64,000 nt of DNA, from positions 124,001-188,000 of the forward strand of contig CBDCGU010000003.1 of assembly GCA_965216945.1 (NCBI GenBank), in the 5' to 3' direction. The position numbers were made by a program, and so were the translations under genes. The stretch's first letter is position 1; each line of letters starts with the position of its first letter. Below are positions 42,591-51,416 of this stretch, in pieces. Source of the stretch: DATHZQ01 sp965216945. Its GTDB lineage: Bacteria; Actinomycetota; Acidimicrobiia; Spongiisociales; UBA5794. The notes beneath the pieces were generated by a model. That model saw nothing but the letters and a program-made list of their open reading frames with translations, was not told where the DNA came from and did not search any database.

Positions 42591-42817
42591 GGTGGTCCGT
42601 CGCCCGAATAGCTACGCGGTCTCCCCGGCCCTCGACGCCGCCGGCTGCGACCTCGCGAACCGGCGTACGCCGGTTCGTCGGCAGGTTTCCTGCGGAAACT
42701 GCGACGTGCCGCTTGCGGCACGCCTCGACGCATTGCCCGAATGCGCCTTCGTCCTGCGTCCTTGCCGGTCGACGCCGATGCCTCGGGGACACCGCGGCAT
42801 CAATTGCGCGACCGACC
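42591..42817. repeat. Dispersed intergenic element, long palindromic form (copy B)
   Basis: Its ends match copy A at 34990-35065. The inserted middle holds a row of perfect hairpins: a 22-bp palindrome CGAACCGGCGT-ACGCCGGTTCG (42656-42677), GTGCCGC-TT-GCGGCAC (42706-42721), CGCATT-GCCCG-AATGCG (42729-42745), and an imperfect one at 42681-42702. CGTCCTGCGTCCTTGCC after the last hairpin recurs at 58627. No protein-coding gene is supported in 42489-42832. Confidence 0.75.
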
Positions 42818-42819
42818 AC

Positions 42820-42825
42820 TACCGT
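42820..42825 (+). promoter_or_regulatory. -10 box (TACCGT) for the aconitase X operon
   Basis: This TANNNT hexamer ends 7 bases before GTG 42833, with no Shine-Dalgarno sequence. It directly follows the end of repeat copy B. Confidence 0.5.
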
Positions 42826-42832
42826 CCCGCCG

Positions 42833-44077
42833 GTGCAACTCACCGACACCGACAGAGCCATGCTCGCCGGAGCCGACGGCCCGGCGGCCGCGATGGCGAT
42901 GCGCATCATCGTCGGTGTTGGGAAGGCCACGGGCGCACCGCGGCTCATCGACATCACGAGCGCCCATATCGACGGGACGCTCTACATCGGACGGGCATCG
43001 CTCGACTACGCCGGACGGTTACGCGACCTCGGGGGCGAGGTGCGGGTACGCACGACACTGAATGTGTCGTCCCTCGATCTGCTCCACCCCGAGCTGTACC
43101 GGGGTGACGATGCGACCCGTGCCTACGCCCGCGCCACCATGCGGGCCTACGAGGACATGGGATGCGAGCCGACGTGGACGTGTGCCCCGTATCAGCTGGC
43201 AGTGCGACCACGGCTCGGCGAACGTATCGCCTGGGCCGAGTCCAACGCGATCGTGTTCGCCAACTCCGTGCTGGGAGCGCGAACCGAGCGCTGGGGCGAC
43301 TTCGTCGACATCGCCGCGGCGCTGGCGGGCCGGGTCCCCGAGTTCGGCCTGTATCTGGATCGCAACAGACGGGCCGGCGTGCAGTACGACGTGGCGCGTT
43401 TGCCCGCCCGGCTGAAGGTGACGGACGACTTCTTTGCCGTTCTCGGGATGGCGATCGGTCGCGATGCGGGGCGAGCGGTTCCCGTCGTCACCGGCGTCGA
43501 GACGGCGACCGAGGACCAGCTGAAGGTGATGGGGGCAGCGGCGGCAACCTCGGGCACCGTGCCGATGATCCACGTCGTAGGCGTCACCCCGGAGGCGCCG
43601 TCGCTGCACATGGCCACGGGCGGCCGGCCGGTTCGCCGCGTCGAGGTCTCCCGCGACACGCTGCGCCGTGCCCGGGACACGTTGTCGTCGGCTGATAAGG
43701 GCGATGCGCTCACGACGGTCAACCTGGGAACGCCGCACTACTCCCTCGCCCAGATCGACCGTTTGACCCGGCTCCTGGCGGGTCGCTCCGTCCACGACTC
43801 GATCGCGTTCTACGTCAACACCGGTCGCGACGTCTTGGCGACCGTGCCGAACGTCGAAGAGTTGGCGGCGCAGGGTGTGGTCTTCGTGACCGACACGTGT
43901 ACCTATCTGACGCCGATCATCGATGGCGGCGGCGGCGTGGCGATGACCGACTCGGCGAAATGGGCCTACTACGCCCCGGGCAACATCGGCATGAGGGCCG
44001 TGTTCGCCTCGACGGAGGACTGCGTCGAATCGGCGGTGGCCGGAGTCATCCGCCGATTCGAGTCGGCATGGCGATGA
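42833..44077 (+). CDS. Aconitase X large (catalytic) subunit
   Basis: This 414-residue protein belongs to the AcnX (DUF521) family. Known members dehydrate cis-3-hydroxy-L-proline in bacteria or mevalonate 5-phosphate in archaea. Landmarks are LIDITSAHIDGTLYIG, DMGCEPTWTCAPYQL, RIAWAESNAIVFANSVLGART, VTDTCTYLTPII near the C-terminus, and GVAMTDSAKWAYYAPG. The conserved cysteines in these blocks bind the iron-sulfur cluster or substrate. Without proline-catabolic neighbours the substrate stays open. It is followed by the small subunit with overlapping codons. Confidence 0.9.
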   Translation: MQLTDTDRAMLAGADGPAAAMAMRIIVGVGKATGAPRLIDITSAHIDGTLYIGRASLDYAGRLRDLGGEVRVRTTLNVSSLDLLHPELYRGDDATRAYARATMRAYEDMGCEPTWTCAPYQLAVRPRLGERIAWAESNAIVFANSVLGARTERWGDFVDIAAALAGRVPEFGLYLDRNRRAGVQYDVARLPARLKVTDDFFAVLGMAIGRDAGRAVPVVTGVETATEDQLKVMGAAAATSGTVPMIHVVGVTPEAPSLHMATGGRPVRRVEVSRDTLRRARDTLSSADKGDALTTVNLGTPHYSLAQIDRLTRLLAGRSVHDSIAFYVNTGRDVLATVPNVEELAAQGVVFVTDTCTYLTPIIDGGGGVAMTDSAKWAYYAPGNIGMRAVFASTEDCVESAVAGVIRRFESAWR

Positions 44078-44484
44078 TTGTCCGAGGCGTGCCGCATTCC
44101 CCGGGCCGCGCCGAGGGCCCGTCGTTCGTGCTGACCGAGCCGTTGAGTCTGTGGGGAGGCGTGGATCCGGCAACAGGCAAGATCATCGACGGACACCACC
44201 CTCAGGCGGGCGATTCGATTGCAGGCACGGTGCTCGTGATCCCACACGGCCGAGGTTCGTCGGGTGGATCGGGAGTTCTGGCCGAGTGCCTTCGTGTTGG
44301 CGTTGGGCCCGTTGCCGTCGTGATGCGAGAGCTGGACGTCATCTTGCTGACCGGGTCACTCGTTGCCCGGGAGCTCTACCCGGATTCGCCGTGCCCCGTC
44401 GTCGAGGTCGGCGACGGATACCAGCTCCTGGCCACGGGTGTGAGCACGGTCGTCCACGAAGACGGCCGGATCGAGCAGAGCTGA
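44074..44484 (+). CDS. Aconitase X small (swivelling) subunit
   Basis: This 136-residue DUF126 protein is the separate swivelling domain of aconitase X. PLSLWGGVDPATGKIIDGHHPQAGDSIAGTVLVIPHGRGSSGGSGVL is the family signature. The serine-rich PHGRGSSGGS loop contributes the substrate site. ATG 44074 overlaps the large-subunit stop as ATGA; an in-frame ATG two codons earlier is also possible. The two subunits should form a heterodimer. Confidence 0.92.
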   Translation: MIVRGVPHSPGRAEGPSFVLTEPLSLWGGVDPATGKIIDGHHPQAGDSIAGTVLVIPHGRGSSGGSGVLAECLRVGVGPVAVVMRELDVILLTGSLVARELYPDSPCPVVEVGDGYQLLATGVSTVVHEDGRIEQS

Positions 44485-44604
44485 CGCACTCCGCGGCCGA
44501 GCATCCAACGCGACTCGGTCGGCGGCGACCGCAACCCGGGCCCGTCAACGGGTTCGGCGCTCCCCCGCCGCTGCTCGGTGAGAGCGCCTCGGCCCGCCCG
44601 GGAA

Positions 44605-45591
44605 TCACTCCGCCGTGATACGCAGCGTTTGGGTGTTGCCGTGGGCCATCTTGAGCGAGACGACATAATCGCCGGTGACATCGGGATCGGTGTGGAGCCG
44701 GAGCACCAGGATGCCGACGTCGAGCGATGTGACGGCCGAGGTACCGAGGATCGACGGTCCCTCCGTCGAGATGCCGTAGTCGTCGGCGTCCGCCGGAGCG
44801 TCGATGCTCACACGGCCGACAACCGTGCCGTCTTGGACGAGCAGCCCTTCGCCTGCACCCGTCATCGCGATGTCCACGCCGAGGAACGGGTGGACAACGC
44901 CGGCGGCGACAGAGCTGTGGGCGTCCCACAAGTACAGCCCGACGTCGAGCGAATCGTCACCGGCGTCGACGGTCTGGAAGAGTGGGTTGTTGAAGGGCGG
45001 TGGCGGGCCGCCGCCGCTGAACACGCTCACAACGTTGATGCTCGGCCGCGTCTCGGGACGAATCCGGATACGGGCGGTTGATTCGTGGGTGACCGGAGAC
45101 GCCGGATCAGGCTGGATGGCGACGGCGATGTCGCAGCTGCCCGGGCCGGGATTGCGGAACGAGTTCAGCAGGAGGTGGATCTGCTTGAAGCCCGGCCCGA
45201 AATCGCCCACGAGATAGTCCGACGTCAACGTCGTCGTGAGAGTGTTGCCAGCAATCGTGGTCGTCCAGGGAAACGGGACGGGAGGACTCTGCGGCCAACC
45301 CTGGAGCAGGATCACCGTGTTGGCGGTGCCATCCGAGGTGTCGGTGTATCCGGCGGGCAACGTGACCGTCACCGTGGCGCCCGTCTTCAGGCTCAGCCCG
45401 TCCACTGCCGGATCGCGATCGATCAGGGTGATGACGAAGTCGCTGATCTCCCCAGCGGTGGTGCCGTCGGGCGACACCGGGGGCCGGTCGACGTCATCGG
45501 TCTGAGCCGGGACGTGATCGGACGCACCGGCACCCGCACCGAAAACGAGCACGAGCGCAAACGCAAGGGCGATCGAGATGAGTCGACGCAT
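44605..45591 (-). CDS. Secreted protein of unknown function
   Basis: This 328-residue exported protein has a signal peptide (RLISIALAFALVLVFGAGAGA) followed by beta-rich sequence with many Thr, Val and Gly (LKTGATVTVTLPAGYTDTSDG, TTTIAGNTLTTTLTSDY). The C-terminal third again forms beta strands without a membrane anchor. The family is not recognised. ATG 45591 is chosen over 45597 because GGAGG is 8 bases before it. It may be a cell-envelope or matrix protein. Confidence 0.7.
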   Translation of the reverse strand: MRRLISIALAFALVLVFGAGAGASDHVPAQTDDVDRPPVSPDGTTAGEISDFVITLIDRDPAVDGLSLKTGATVTVTLPAGYTDTSDGTANTVILLQGWPQSPPVPFPWTTTIAGNTLTTTLTSDYLVGDFGPGFKQIHLLLNSFRNPGPGSCDIAVAIQPDPASPVTHESTARIRIRPETRPSINVVSVFSGGGPPPPFNNPLFQTVDAGDDSLDVGLYLWDAHSSVAAGVVHPFLGVDIAMTGAGEGLLVQDGTVVGRVSIDAPADADDYGISTEGPSILGTSAVTSLDVGILVLRLHTDPDVTGDYVVSLKMAHGNTQTLRITAE

Positions 45592-45809
45592 GGGCATTCC
45601 CTCCCCGTGACGGCTGTGCTGCGATCACGGCGAGCAGCCACAGCCGGCGAGAATCCGCCCACCCAATCGAACTCTGTCCGGCAGCGGCGTCGGCTGGCCC
45701 ACAAGTGTCGGCAGTTCGACAGTCGGTGCCGACATCGCCCTCGAGGAACCACGTCGCCTTTTTGGCTGGATCGCTTGAGTGGAACACCCTCGCCAGCGGC
45801 CAAAACCTC

Positions 45810-45838
45810 TTGACACGATGCGAAATACACGATATCAT
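45810..45838 (+). promoter_or_regulatory. Near-consensus sigma-70-type promoter
   Basis: TTGACA (45810-45815), 17 bases, then TATCAT (45833-45838) form one of the best housekeeping-type promoters in the window. It reads toward the small frame at 45887 and the USP/CBS gene at 46108. Confidence 0.75.
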
Positions 45839-45886
45839 TCTCGTGTCTCTGGATTCGCTTGGCCGTCCACTTTCGGGAGGCGCACG

Positions 45887-46111
45887 ATGCGACCGCTCTC
45901 ATCTGGTTCCCTCTTGAACCCGCCCGCAGAGCCGCTCGATCTCGCCACCTGCGAGAAACGCATGTTGCTCAACCCCGTGGTGACGATGCGTGGGTCTTCG
46001 AGCCCATCGCACCCGGTGGCAACCCGATCGATGGACGGCGGGCAGTCCGACGACGGGCAGTGCGACGATACGCCACAGGGTTTCTCTGCCGGCATCGCCC
46101 GCGCCGCATGA
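45887..46111 (+). CDS. Possible small upstream frame (74 residues)
   Basis: ATG 45887 is preceded by GGGAGG at 6 bases and lies 49 bases after a strong promoter. The stop overlaps the ATG of the USP/CBS gene (ATGA), a typical coupled arrangement. Against it, the sequence (MRPLSSGSLLNPPAEPLDLATC, then Ser/Asp-rich) matches no family and its third codon positions are less GC-rich than usual. The alternative is a single larger USP/CBS protein from TTG 45859 in another frame. Confidence 0.35.
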   Translation: MRPLSSGSLLNPPAEPLDLATCEKRMLLNPVVTMRGSSSPSHPVATRSMDGGQSDDGQCDDTPQGFSAGIARAA

Positions 46112-47076
46112 TGCTCACCGCAACGATCCCACCACCGGCCCCCACGGGGACGACTGGGTGGCGAGTTGCGTGGACGCGTGGAGAAGGCTGCCGGCAACTC
46201 GCTATGACACTCGGCGACGACGTCATTCGGTCCTCCGGCGCCAATCTCGCCGAGAGCTGCATCACCGAACGGATCGACGTGCTGGTGGCGCGCCGGCTCT
46301 CGACCTTCGATCTCGTCCCGATCGTCGTACCCCACGACGTCGACCTCGACCGGGTTGGTGGCGTCACGGCTGCGGTTGGCGACGGACCCCACTCCGAATT
46401 CGCCGCCGAGGTCACCGATCGGATTGCCCAGCGCTTGGGAGTGAGCGGCGAGATGGTGTCGGCGTTCCGCACCGAGCGAGAACGCCGTGGTGTCTCCAGC
46501 CGTCTCGAGCACCTCAGTGGAAGGTTCCCGAGGCTTGCCCGTCGTGCCGTGGAGGTACCGACGGCGGCGGCCCTCACCGCGACGTTGCCTCCCTCGAGTC
46601 TTCTGGTGCTGGGTGCACCGGGGGGCTCGTGGCTCCAGCGCCAGCTTCTCGGACCCGGTCACCGACTGACCGTTGCTGCTCCCGCCGGCGCCATCGTCGT
46701 CCGCAACGCACCACGCCGCTGCTTCCACCGCGCAGTTCCAGGCCATCGCATGGCGGTCGGGCCCTACCTGACCGTCGCCGAAGCCCGCAGACTTCTCGCA
46801 GGCCAGCGGTCCATGCCGGTGGCCGAAGCGGGGATTCTGCTGGGCATCCTGCGACACACCCACCTCGCCGATGCCCCCGGCGACGTGCCCGTCTCCGAGA
46901 TCATGGAGCCACCCGTCTCCGTGGCCGCCACCGAATCCCTCGAGGCCATCGCAGACATCCGCGAACACCTCGACGACGGACCCGTCCCGGTCACAGGACC
47001 AAACGGCACTTTGATCGGAACCATCCCTCCGACCGTATCCGGTAATCGCACGACCGGGGATACCGGCGGCGGTTGA
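46108..47076 (+). CDS. USP-like / CBS-domain protein
   Basis: In this 322-residue protein, residues 1-200 resemble nucleotide-binding alpha-hydrolase or universal stress domains. Diagnostic parts are ATIPPPAPTGTTGWRVAWTRG at the start, and SLLVLGAPGGSWLQRQLLGPGHRLTVAAPAGAIVVR, which fits the USP glycine loop. The C-terminal part (about 215-305) has a CBS-like unit (PVSEIMEPPVSVAATESLEAIADI, DGPVPVTGPNGTLIGTI). CBS modules bind adenine nucleotides, so an energy- or stress-sensing role is likely. The open frame extends upstream to TTG 45859, where a longer form of 405 residues could start. Confidence 0.65.
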   Translation: MMLTATIPPPAPTGTTGWRVAWTRGEGCRQLAMTLGDDVIRSSGANLAESCITERIDVLVARRLSTFDLVPIVVPHDVDLDRVGGVTAAVGDGPHSEFAAEVTDRIAQRLGVSGEMVSAFRTERERRGVSSRLEHLSGRFPRLARRAVEVPTAAALTATLPPSSLLVLGAPGGSWLQRQLLGPGHRLTVAAPAGAIVVRNAPRRCFHRAVPGHRMAVGPYLTVAEARRLLAGQRSMPVAEAGILLGILRHTHLADAPGDVPVSEIMEPPVSVAATESLEAIADIREHLDDGPVPVTGPNGTLIGTIPPTVSGNRTTGDTGGG

Positions 47077-47089
47077 CGTCGCGGTCCTC

Positions 47090-47403
47090 GCATCCTCGGC
47101 CCACTCCCCCCTACGGGCCCGGCCAGGCCCTTGGCGAGGAGACGTTCCACGAGCCGTCGATCCCGAGACGACGCCGCCGGGCCGGTGCGTCAGCCGCCAG
47201 CCTCTTGGCAGGCTCGAGCCTCCTGCCGTGGGGCTCCACCACTCGACCTCGCCGCAGGGCGTGATGAGTCTGTCGAGATCGGTGTTGCCGCCGTTCGCCC
47301 GATGCTCGGCGTGGCGGGAGCGTGGCCACCGGGTGTGGCCGCAGCAGGGGAACCAGCATGGTTGGTCGCCGCTCCCGGAGCAACCGGACGGGCATACGTG
47401 CAT
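47090..47403 (-). pseudogene. Decayed HNH endonuclease (DUF222/13E12 type), C-terminal part
   Basis: The minus strand reads DQPCWFPCCGHTRWPRSRHAEH and RANGGNTDLDRLITPC, clearly the HNH region of DUF222-type proteins (normally CxxPGC...HAHH...ANGG.TDLDNL..LC..HH). The match then shifts frame (HHALRRGRVVEPHGRRL) and returns to the first frame as GWRLTHRPGG. The N-terminal DUF222 part is missing. At least two frameshifts and lost histidines show that it is dead. Such genes multiply in actinobacterial genomes and often decay. Confidence 0.7.
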
Positions 47404-47492
47404 CGACGTTCACCATGGCACCTCCCTCGATACTCACTGCCGGCACCGTATCTCGGGGATGCGACAGATTCGGAGCAGGCGTGCGCCGGGAA

Positions 47493-47939
47493 TCAGCGCT
47501 CGGACGCATCCTCGAGGTACGCCACGAGGCGGTCGTAGTCGGCTTCGATGGAACGCTTGGCGATGCGCGCACCGAGGAAGGTCATGATCCGCAGCACGCC
47601 GCCCGGTTGACCGGAAACGTCGGCGGTGACGCGACAGGTCGAGGTATCGATAGGCTCGACCGATCGGGTGACCTGGATGGGGAACGTGCTCTCGATCGAC
47701 TCGATGCGCATGTGGGTTGCATCGAGCTCGGTCACCTCGAAGGTCGTGAGCACCGGCTTGCCACGGAACTCCGCCTCCTGCTCATACCGCGAACCCACCC
47801 GGATCGGCGGCTCGGTCGTCCATTCGCAGGACTTCATCCCGCTCTGCCAGATCGGGTTGTTGGCTGCGTCGAAGAAGAACGGAGCCACGTCCTCCGCAGG
47901 CTTGCCGATGATGCGCTCAACATGGATCTGCACGATCAC
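47493..47939 (-). CDS. SRPBCC-family protein
   Basis: This 148-residue protein has the START/polyketide-cyclase-like helix-grip fold. It begins with MIVQIHVERIIGKPAEDVAPFFFDAANNPIWQSGMK, typical for SRPBCC proteins where the first helix closes a ligand cavity. CRVTADVSGQPGGVLRIMTFLGARIAKRSIEADYDRLVAYLE is the C-terminal long helix. It may bind a hydrophobic ligand. The start is GTG 47939, with AGGTGAG close upstream. It is encoded next to the HNH relic. Confidence 0.82.
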   Translation of the reverse strand: MIVQIHVERIIGKPAEDVAPFFFDAANNPIWQSGMKSCEWTTEPPIRVGSRYEQEAEFRGKPVLTTFEVTELDATHMRIESIESTFPIQVTRSVEPIDTSTCRVTADVSGQPGGVLRIMTFLGARIAKRSIEADYDRLVAYLEDASER

Positions 47940-48039
47940 CTCACCTTGGCAGATGTTCGCAACATCTGTGTGACGAAAATCCTACGGAAACCGACCATGC
48001 GCCCTACCGGAAGGGAGATGTGCGCCCCACGCTGAGATC

Positions 48040-49746
48040 GTGAACCGGTTCACCGAGGCTGCGTGGGTGGCGATCTGTGTGCTTGCTGGAGTGGTCCTAG
48101 GAGTCCTCACCATGGCGACTCCCGGCGTTCCCACCGACCCAGCCGTCGACACGTTCTCGGCGGAACGCGCCGCCGAGCACATCGCACCCATCGCTCGGGT
48201 GCCGCACCCGATGGGCAGCGCCGAGATCGGTGCGGTGCGGGACTACATCGTGATGGAACTGTCGAGCCTGGGTCTCACGGTCGAGCAGCAGCGCGTCGAC
48301 GTTCCTGACTACTTCGGACCGGCCCAGTCCGTCGAGATCGTCAACGTCATGGCGCGGATACGGGGCACGGCGTCATCCGGCACCGTCGTGTTGATGGCCC
48401 ACTACGACACAGTCCCAACGACGCCGGGGGCGAACGACGACTCGGTCGGTGTTGCCGTCGTTCTGGAGACCGGCCGTGCGGTGCTTGCGGGCCGGCCGCT
48501 GAGCAACGACGTGATCCTGCTCTTGACAGATGGTGAGGAGCCGGCGCCCCGATATGGGGCATCGGCGTTCGTGGGGGGACATCTGTGGATGAGCGACGTC
48601 GCCTTCGTCGTGAACCTCGAGGCCATCGGCGAGTCCGGGCCGGCGGTGCTGGTGGAGACGGGCAAGGCACAGACGTGGACGACGGATCGCGTCGCCGCTG
48701 CGGTCGACCGGCCCGTGGCGTTCTCGTTCTTGAGCGCAACTGTCGAGATGCTTGGCGGATTGGGCACGGACTTCGAGCCGTTCTTGGCGGCAGGCGCCGA
48801 AGGAGTGCACGTTGCCCATCTGCGCGGCTCGTCGATCTATCACACTCCGCGAGACGCGGCCGACCGGGTGAGTCTGAACAGCGTTCAACATCACGGCGAC
48901 TACACGCTCGGACTCGCCCGGGAGCTGGGGAACACCGATCTGGCGGCGCCGGCTGCGCCGGATCGGGCTACGTTCTTCACGGTGTTCCCCGGGGTGCTCG
49001 TGCGCTATCCGGGGACCTGGGCGCTTCCGCTTGCGTTGCTGGCGCTTCTCGCTGCCGCCGGTGCCGCGGCACGAGAGATTCGGTGTGATGGGCATCGATG
49101 GCAGTCCGTCCTGGCTCGGGCCGGCCTCCTCGTCGCCGGCGCCCTGGGCGCTGCGCTCGTCGCTTCGCTCATCTGGATGGGCGTCGTGGCGGCCCGCCCG
49201 ACCATGGGGGTCGTCGAGGCGTACGTCTACCTCGTTGCATTCGGAGCTGCCGGGGTGACGGTTCGCTCGTGGATGGCCCGCCGGCGGACCGGCCCCGCCC
49301 CAGCCGGTTCCGTGGTGTTGGTCTGGGCCGTTCTTGCCGTGGCGTTGTGGGTGGCGAACCCGGTGGCGGCCTACCTGTTCACCTGGCCGGCGCTCGCCGG
49401 AGGTGTGGCACTGGCTGCGCTGCCGGTTGCCGGGCTGGTCTGGGCGAGGATCCGCCTCGCAGCCGTCGCCCTGGTGATCGCGATCATGGTCGTGCCGGCC
49501 ATCGACATATTCTTTGCAATGGCGCAGCCCCGTCCCGGCAACCCAGATTCGCACATGCCCGAGACGATCGCCATCGTGGCACTGCTCGCCGGCCTGGCGG
49601 TCGAGCTCGTGGGTGCGTTCGCCATGCGACGAGCCACGCCGGCAACAGCCGCTGCCGCGCCGGTCGAAGCAGCTTCGTGCCGTGCGACCTCTGCCGCGTG
49701 CGGACAGGCTCACTCAGTGAGACCGGCACCAAGCGTGGCAGACTGA
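48040..49746 (+). CDS. M28-family membrane aminopeptidase
   Basis: This 568-residue protein has an N-terminal membrane anchor (AAWVAICVLAGVVLGVLTMA), then an M28 zinc peptidase domain at about 45-300. LMAHYDTVPTTPGANDDSVG supplies His and Asp ligands, TDGEEPAPRYGASAFV the catalytic Glu, and VNLEAIGESG and HTPRDAADRV the further ligands. The C-terminal 240 residues contain about six to seven helices. This matches the ER-type (Fxna-like) membrane aminopeptidases, whose peptidase domain faces the non-cytosolic side. GTG 48040 is the likely start. Confidence 0.88.
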   Translation: MNRFTEAAWVAICVLAGVVLGVLTMATPGVPTDPAVDTFSAERAAEHIAPIARVPHPMGSAEIGAVRDYIVMELSSLGLTVEQQRVDVPDYFGPAQSVEIVNVMARIRGTASSGTVVLMAHYDTVPTTPGANDDSVGVAVVLETGRAVLAGRPLSNDVILLLTDGEEPAPRYGASAFVGGHLWMSDVAFVVNLEAIGESGPAVLVETGKAQTWTTDRVAAAVDRPVAFSFLSATVEMLGGLGTDFEPFLAAGAEGVHVAHLRGSSIYHTPRDAADRVSLNSVQHHGDYTLGLARELGNTDLAAPAAPDRATFFTVFPGVLVRYPGTWALPLALLALLAAAGAAAREIRCDGHRWQSVLARAGLLVAGALGAALVASLIWMGVVAARPTMGVVEAYVYLVAFGAAGVTVRSWMARRRTGPAPAGSVVLVWAVLAVALWVANPVAAYLFTWPALAGGVALAALPVAGLVWARIRLAAVALVIAIMVVPAIDIFFAMAQPRPGNPDSHMPETIAIVALLAGLAVELVGAFAMRRATPATAAAAPVEAASCRATSAACGQAHSVRPAPSVAD

Positions 49747-49749
49747 CGT

Positions 49750-50931
49750 ATGCCCGCGTTCTGTCCACTGTGTGCAGCCGACGAGCACACCCACGAAGGC
49801 ACCACCGAAGACGGGGTCCGCTTCGCCGTCTGCCGAGCCCCGGACCACGGCACCGACGGGTTCGTTTGGGAGCCCTCACCGCCACCTGGGTCACCCTCGG
49901 TCGGCCGGACAGGAGGGCTGGGGGCGGAACTCGGCGCGTGGGAGAAGCTGTGGGAGTGTGTCCCCGAGGGCGTCGACTTCGTCGCCTACGGCGTGATCGA
50001 AGACAGATTCCTAGAACGTTTCCCATTGGAAGCCAGGCAACTCCTCGAACGCTATGGGCACCGTTGGCGTCATGACGCACCTCGCTCCAGCACGCATTAC
50101 TCGATGTCGGTCTACCTCTCCGCACGGCTGCGCGAGCTGGCCACCGAGGGACTGCTCGATGTGCGCTGGGGCCCGGCTGAGGGCGACTGGTCGTACAACG
50201 GGCAGATCAGCTACTGGCGGCGCCACACCGAGAGCGAGGGCGAGCTACGCACGATGCTACGCCAGCCACCCGTTCCCCCTTCACCAGTCGCGCCCGACTC
50301 CCGGCAACGCGAGAGCAATGACATCGCGCGGATCATTGCGGCCGCTTCGACGCTACCGCCGGCCGAACAGGACTACACCGAGGACGATTTCGTGATGAAC
50401 CTGTTCGAGACGGTCCTCGACTATCAACTCCACACCACCGCCGTGGTCAATGCGCTGGAGCACTACAGGACCCGCCTGTGGGACGATCTCCGCACGATCG
50501 ACGACGTCGAAGCGGTGATGGCTTCCTTCGACGACGACCGACACGGCAATACGGCGTTGGCACAACATCTGTGGGGGTATCGGCTTTGGACACGAGCGCA
50601 TCAGCTACGCGATCTCGTGGCGTTCTTCCGATCCGTCGGCGTTGGCGATCAACCAGCCCTCGAACGGTGGGCCGAACGCGCCGAATTCGAACGAGATTTC
50701 CAGGGCAAGGTGAAGGGCCTCGGCCCTGCGGTGTTCCAATGGCTCGTGATGCGCCAAGGCATCGACACGGTGAAGCCGGATGTCCATGTCCACCGCTTCA
50801 TCACGGCTGCAATCGGCCGGACCGCATCGGACACAGAGGTGATCGAGCTCGTCACCAGGGCCGCGGCAGAGATGAGAATCCCGGCAAGAGAGCTCGACTG
50901 GCGCATCTGGGAGGCGTCGCGGCGCCGGTGA
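49750..50931 (+). CDS. Protein with N-terminal CxxC and C-terminal HhH-GPD-like region
   Basis: This 393-residue protein starts with a CPLCAADEHTH zinc-knuckle-like motif. The last 110 residues contain FQGKVKGLGPAVFQWLVMRQGIDTVKPDVHVHRFI, which resembles the helix-hairpin-helix and catalytic aspartate (KPDVHV) of the endonuclease III/AlkA superfamily. No iron-sulfur cluster cysteines follow. The middle part is charged and unknown, with RYGHRWRHDAPRSSTHYSMSVYLSARLREL suggesting another small domain. A nucleic-acid glycosylase or binding role is inferred. It begins 3 bases after the M28 gene stop. Confidence 0.7.
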   Translation: MPAFCPLCAADEHTHEGTTEDGVRFAVCRAPDHGTDGFVWEPSPPPGSPSVGRTGGLGAELGAWEKLWECVPEGVDFVAYGVIEDRFLERFPLEARQLLERYGHRWRHDAPRSSTHYSMSVYLSARLRELATEGLLDVRWGPAEGDWSYNGQISYWRRHTESEGELRTMLRQPPVPPSPVAPDSRQRESNDIARIIAAASTLPPAEQDYTEDDFVMNLFETVLDYQLHTTAVVNALEHYRTRLWDDLRTIDDVEAVMASFDDDRHGNTALAQHLWGYRLWTRAHQLRDLVAFFRSVGVGDQPALERWAERAEFERDFQGKVKGLGPAVFQWLVMRQGIDTVKPDVHVHRFITAAIGRTASDTEVIELVTRAAAEMRIPARELDWRIWEASRRR

Positions 50932-51416
50932 GACCCACCACGGCACGCCGAGCCGGTGGTCGATGGAACAGTCACTGTCGTGATCGCTCCGGGTGGCGCC
51001 CAATGAACGCCGGACGAGTCCACCACGCCCGCACTGCTCGTGACATCGAGAAACGTGTACTCGGTCTGGGTCGATGCGGATCGTCTCTCCGCCGCTCCGA
51101 ACGCCGGTGCCACGAACACCGCGGTGGCGACGACCTTTCGATGGACCACAGGGCACTCCCCACGGTCGCTCCCCACCTCGGGCCCTCCCCTCACAACGTG
51201 CGCCGCACTGGCGACAGGAGGGTTGCGTGCCGGAGCCCGCGCAACGTCCATCGGCGGTATCCGGAGAACTCGATCGGAATGAGCGCGCACCGACCCGACC
51301 CGGCCCGCCGCGTCCCGGCAGGGACCGACCAGATCCTCTAGCGAACAGCGGGTCAGAGACGTTGAATGGCACCGCGGCCCCGCGGCCGCCACGATCGCTG
51401 TCGAGAGGAGCAGGCG
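50932..51416. other. 485-base region without an assignable gene
   Basis: Open frames exist on both strands, but none shows a family motif, a good start with ribosome binding site, or actinobacterial codon bias. No tRNA, large hairpin or repeat was seen. It may include the upstream region of the nitroreductase-family gene and decayed sequence. Confidence 0.5.

Noticed and set aside
45835..47403. A 522-codon minus-strand frame
   Set aside because: Only its first part (47090-47403) has meaning, as an HNH relic. The rest is antisense to the USP/CBS gene.
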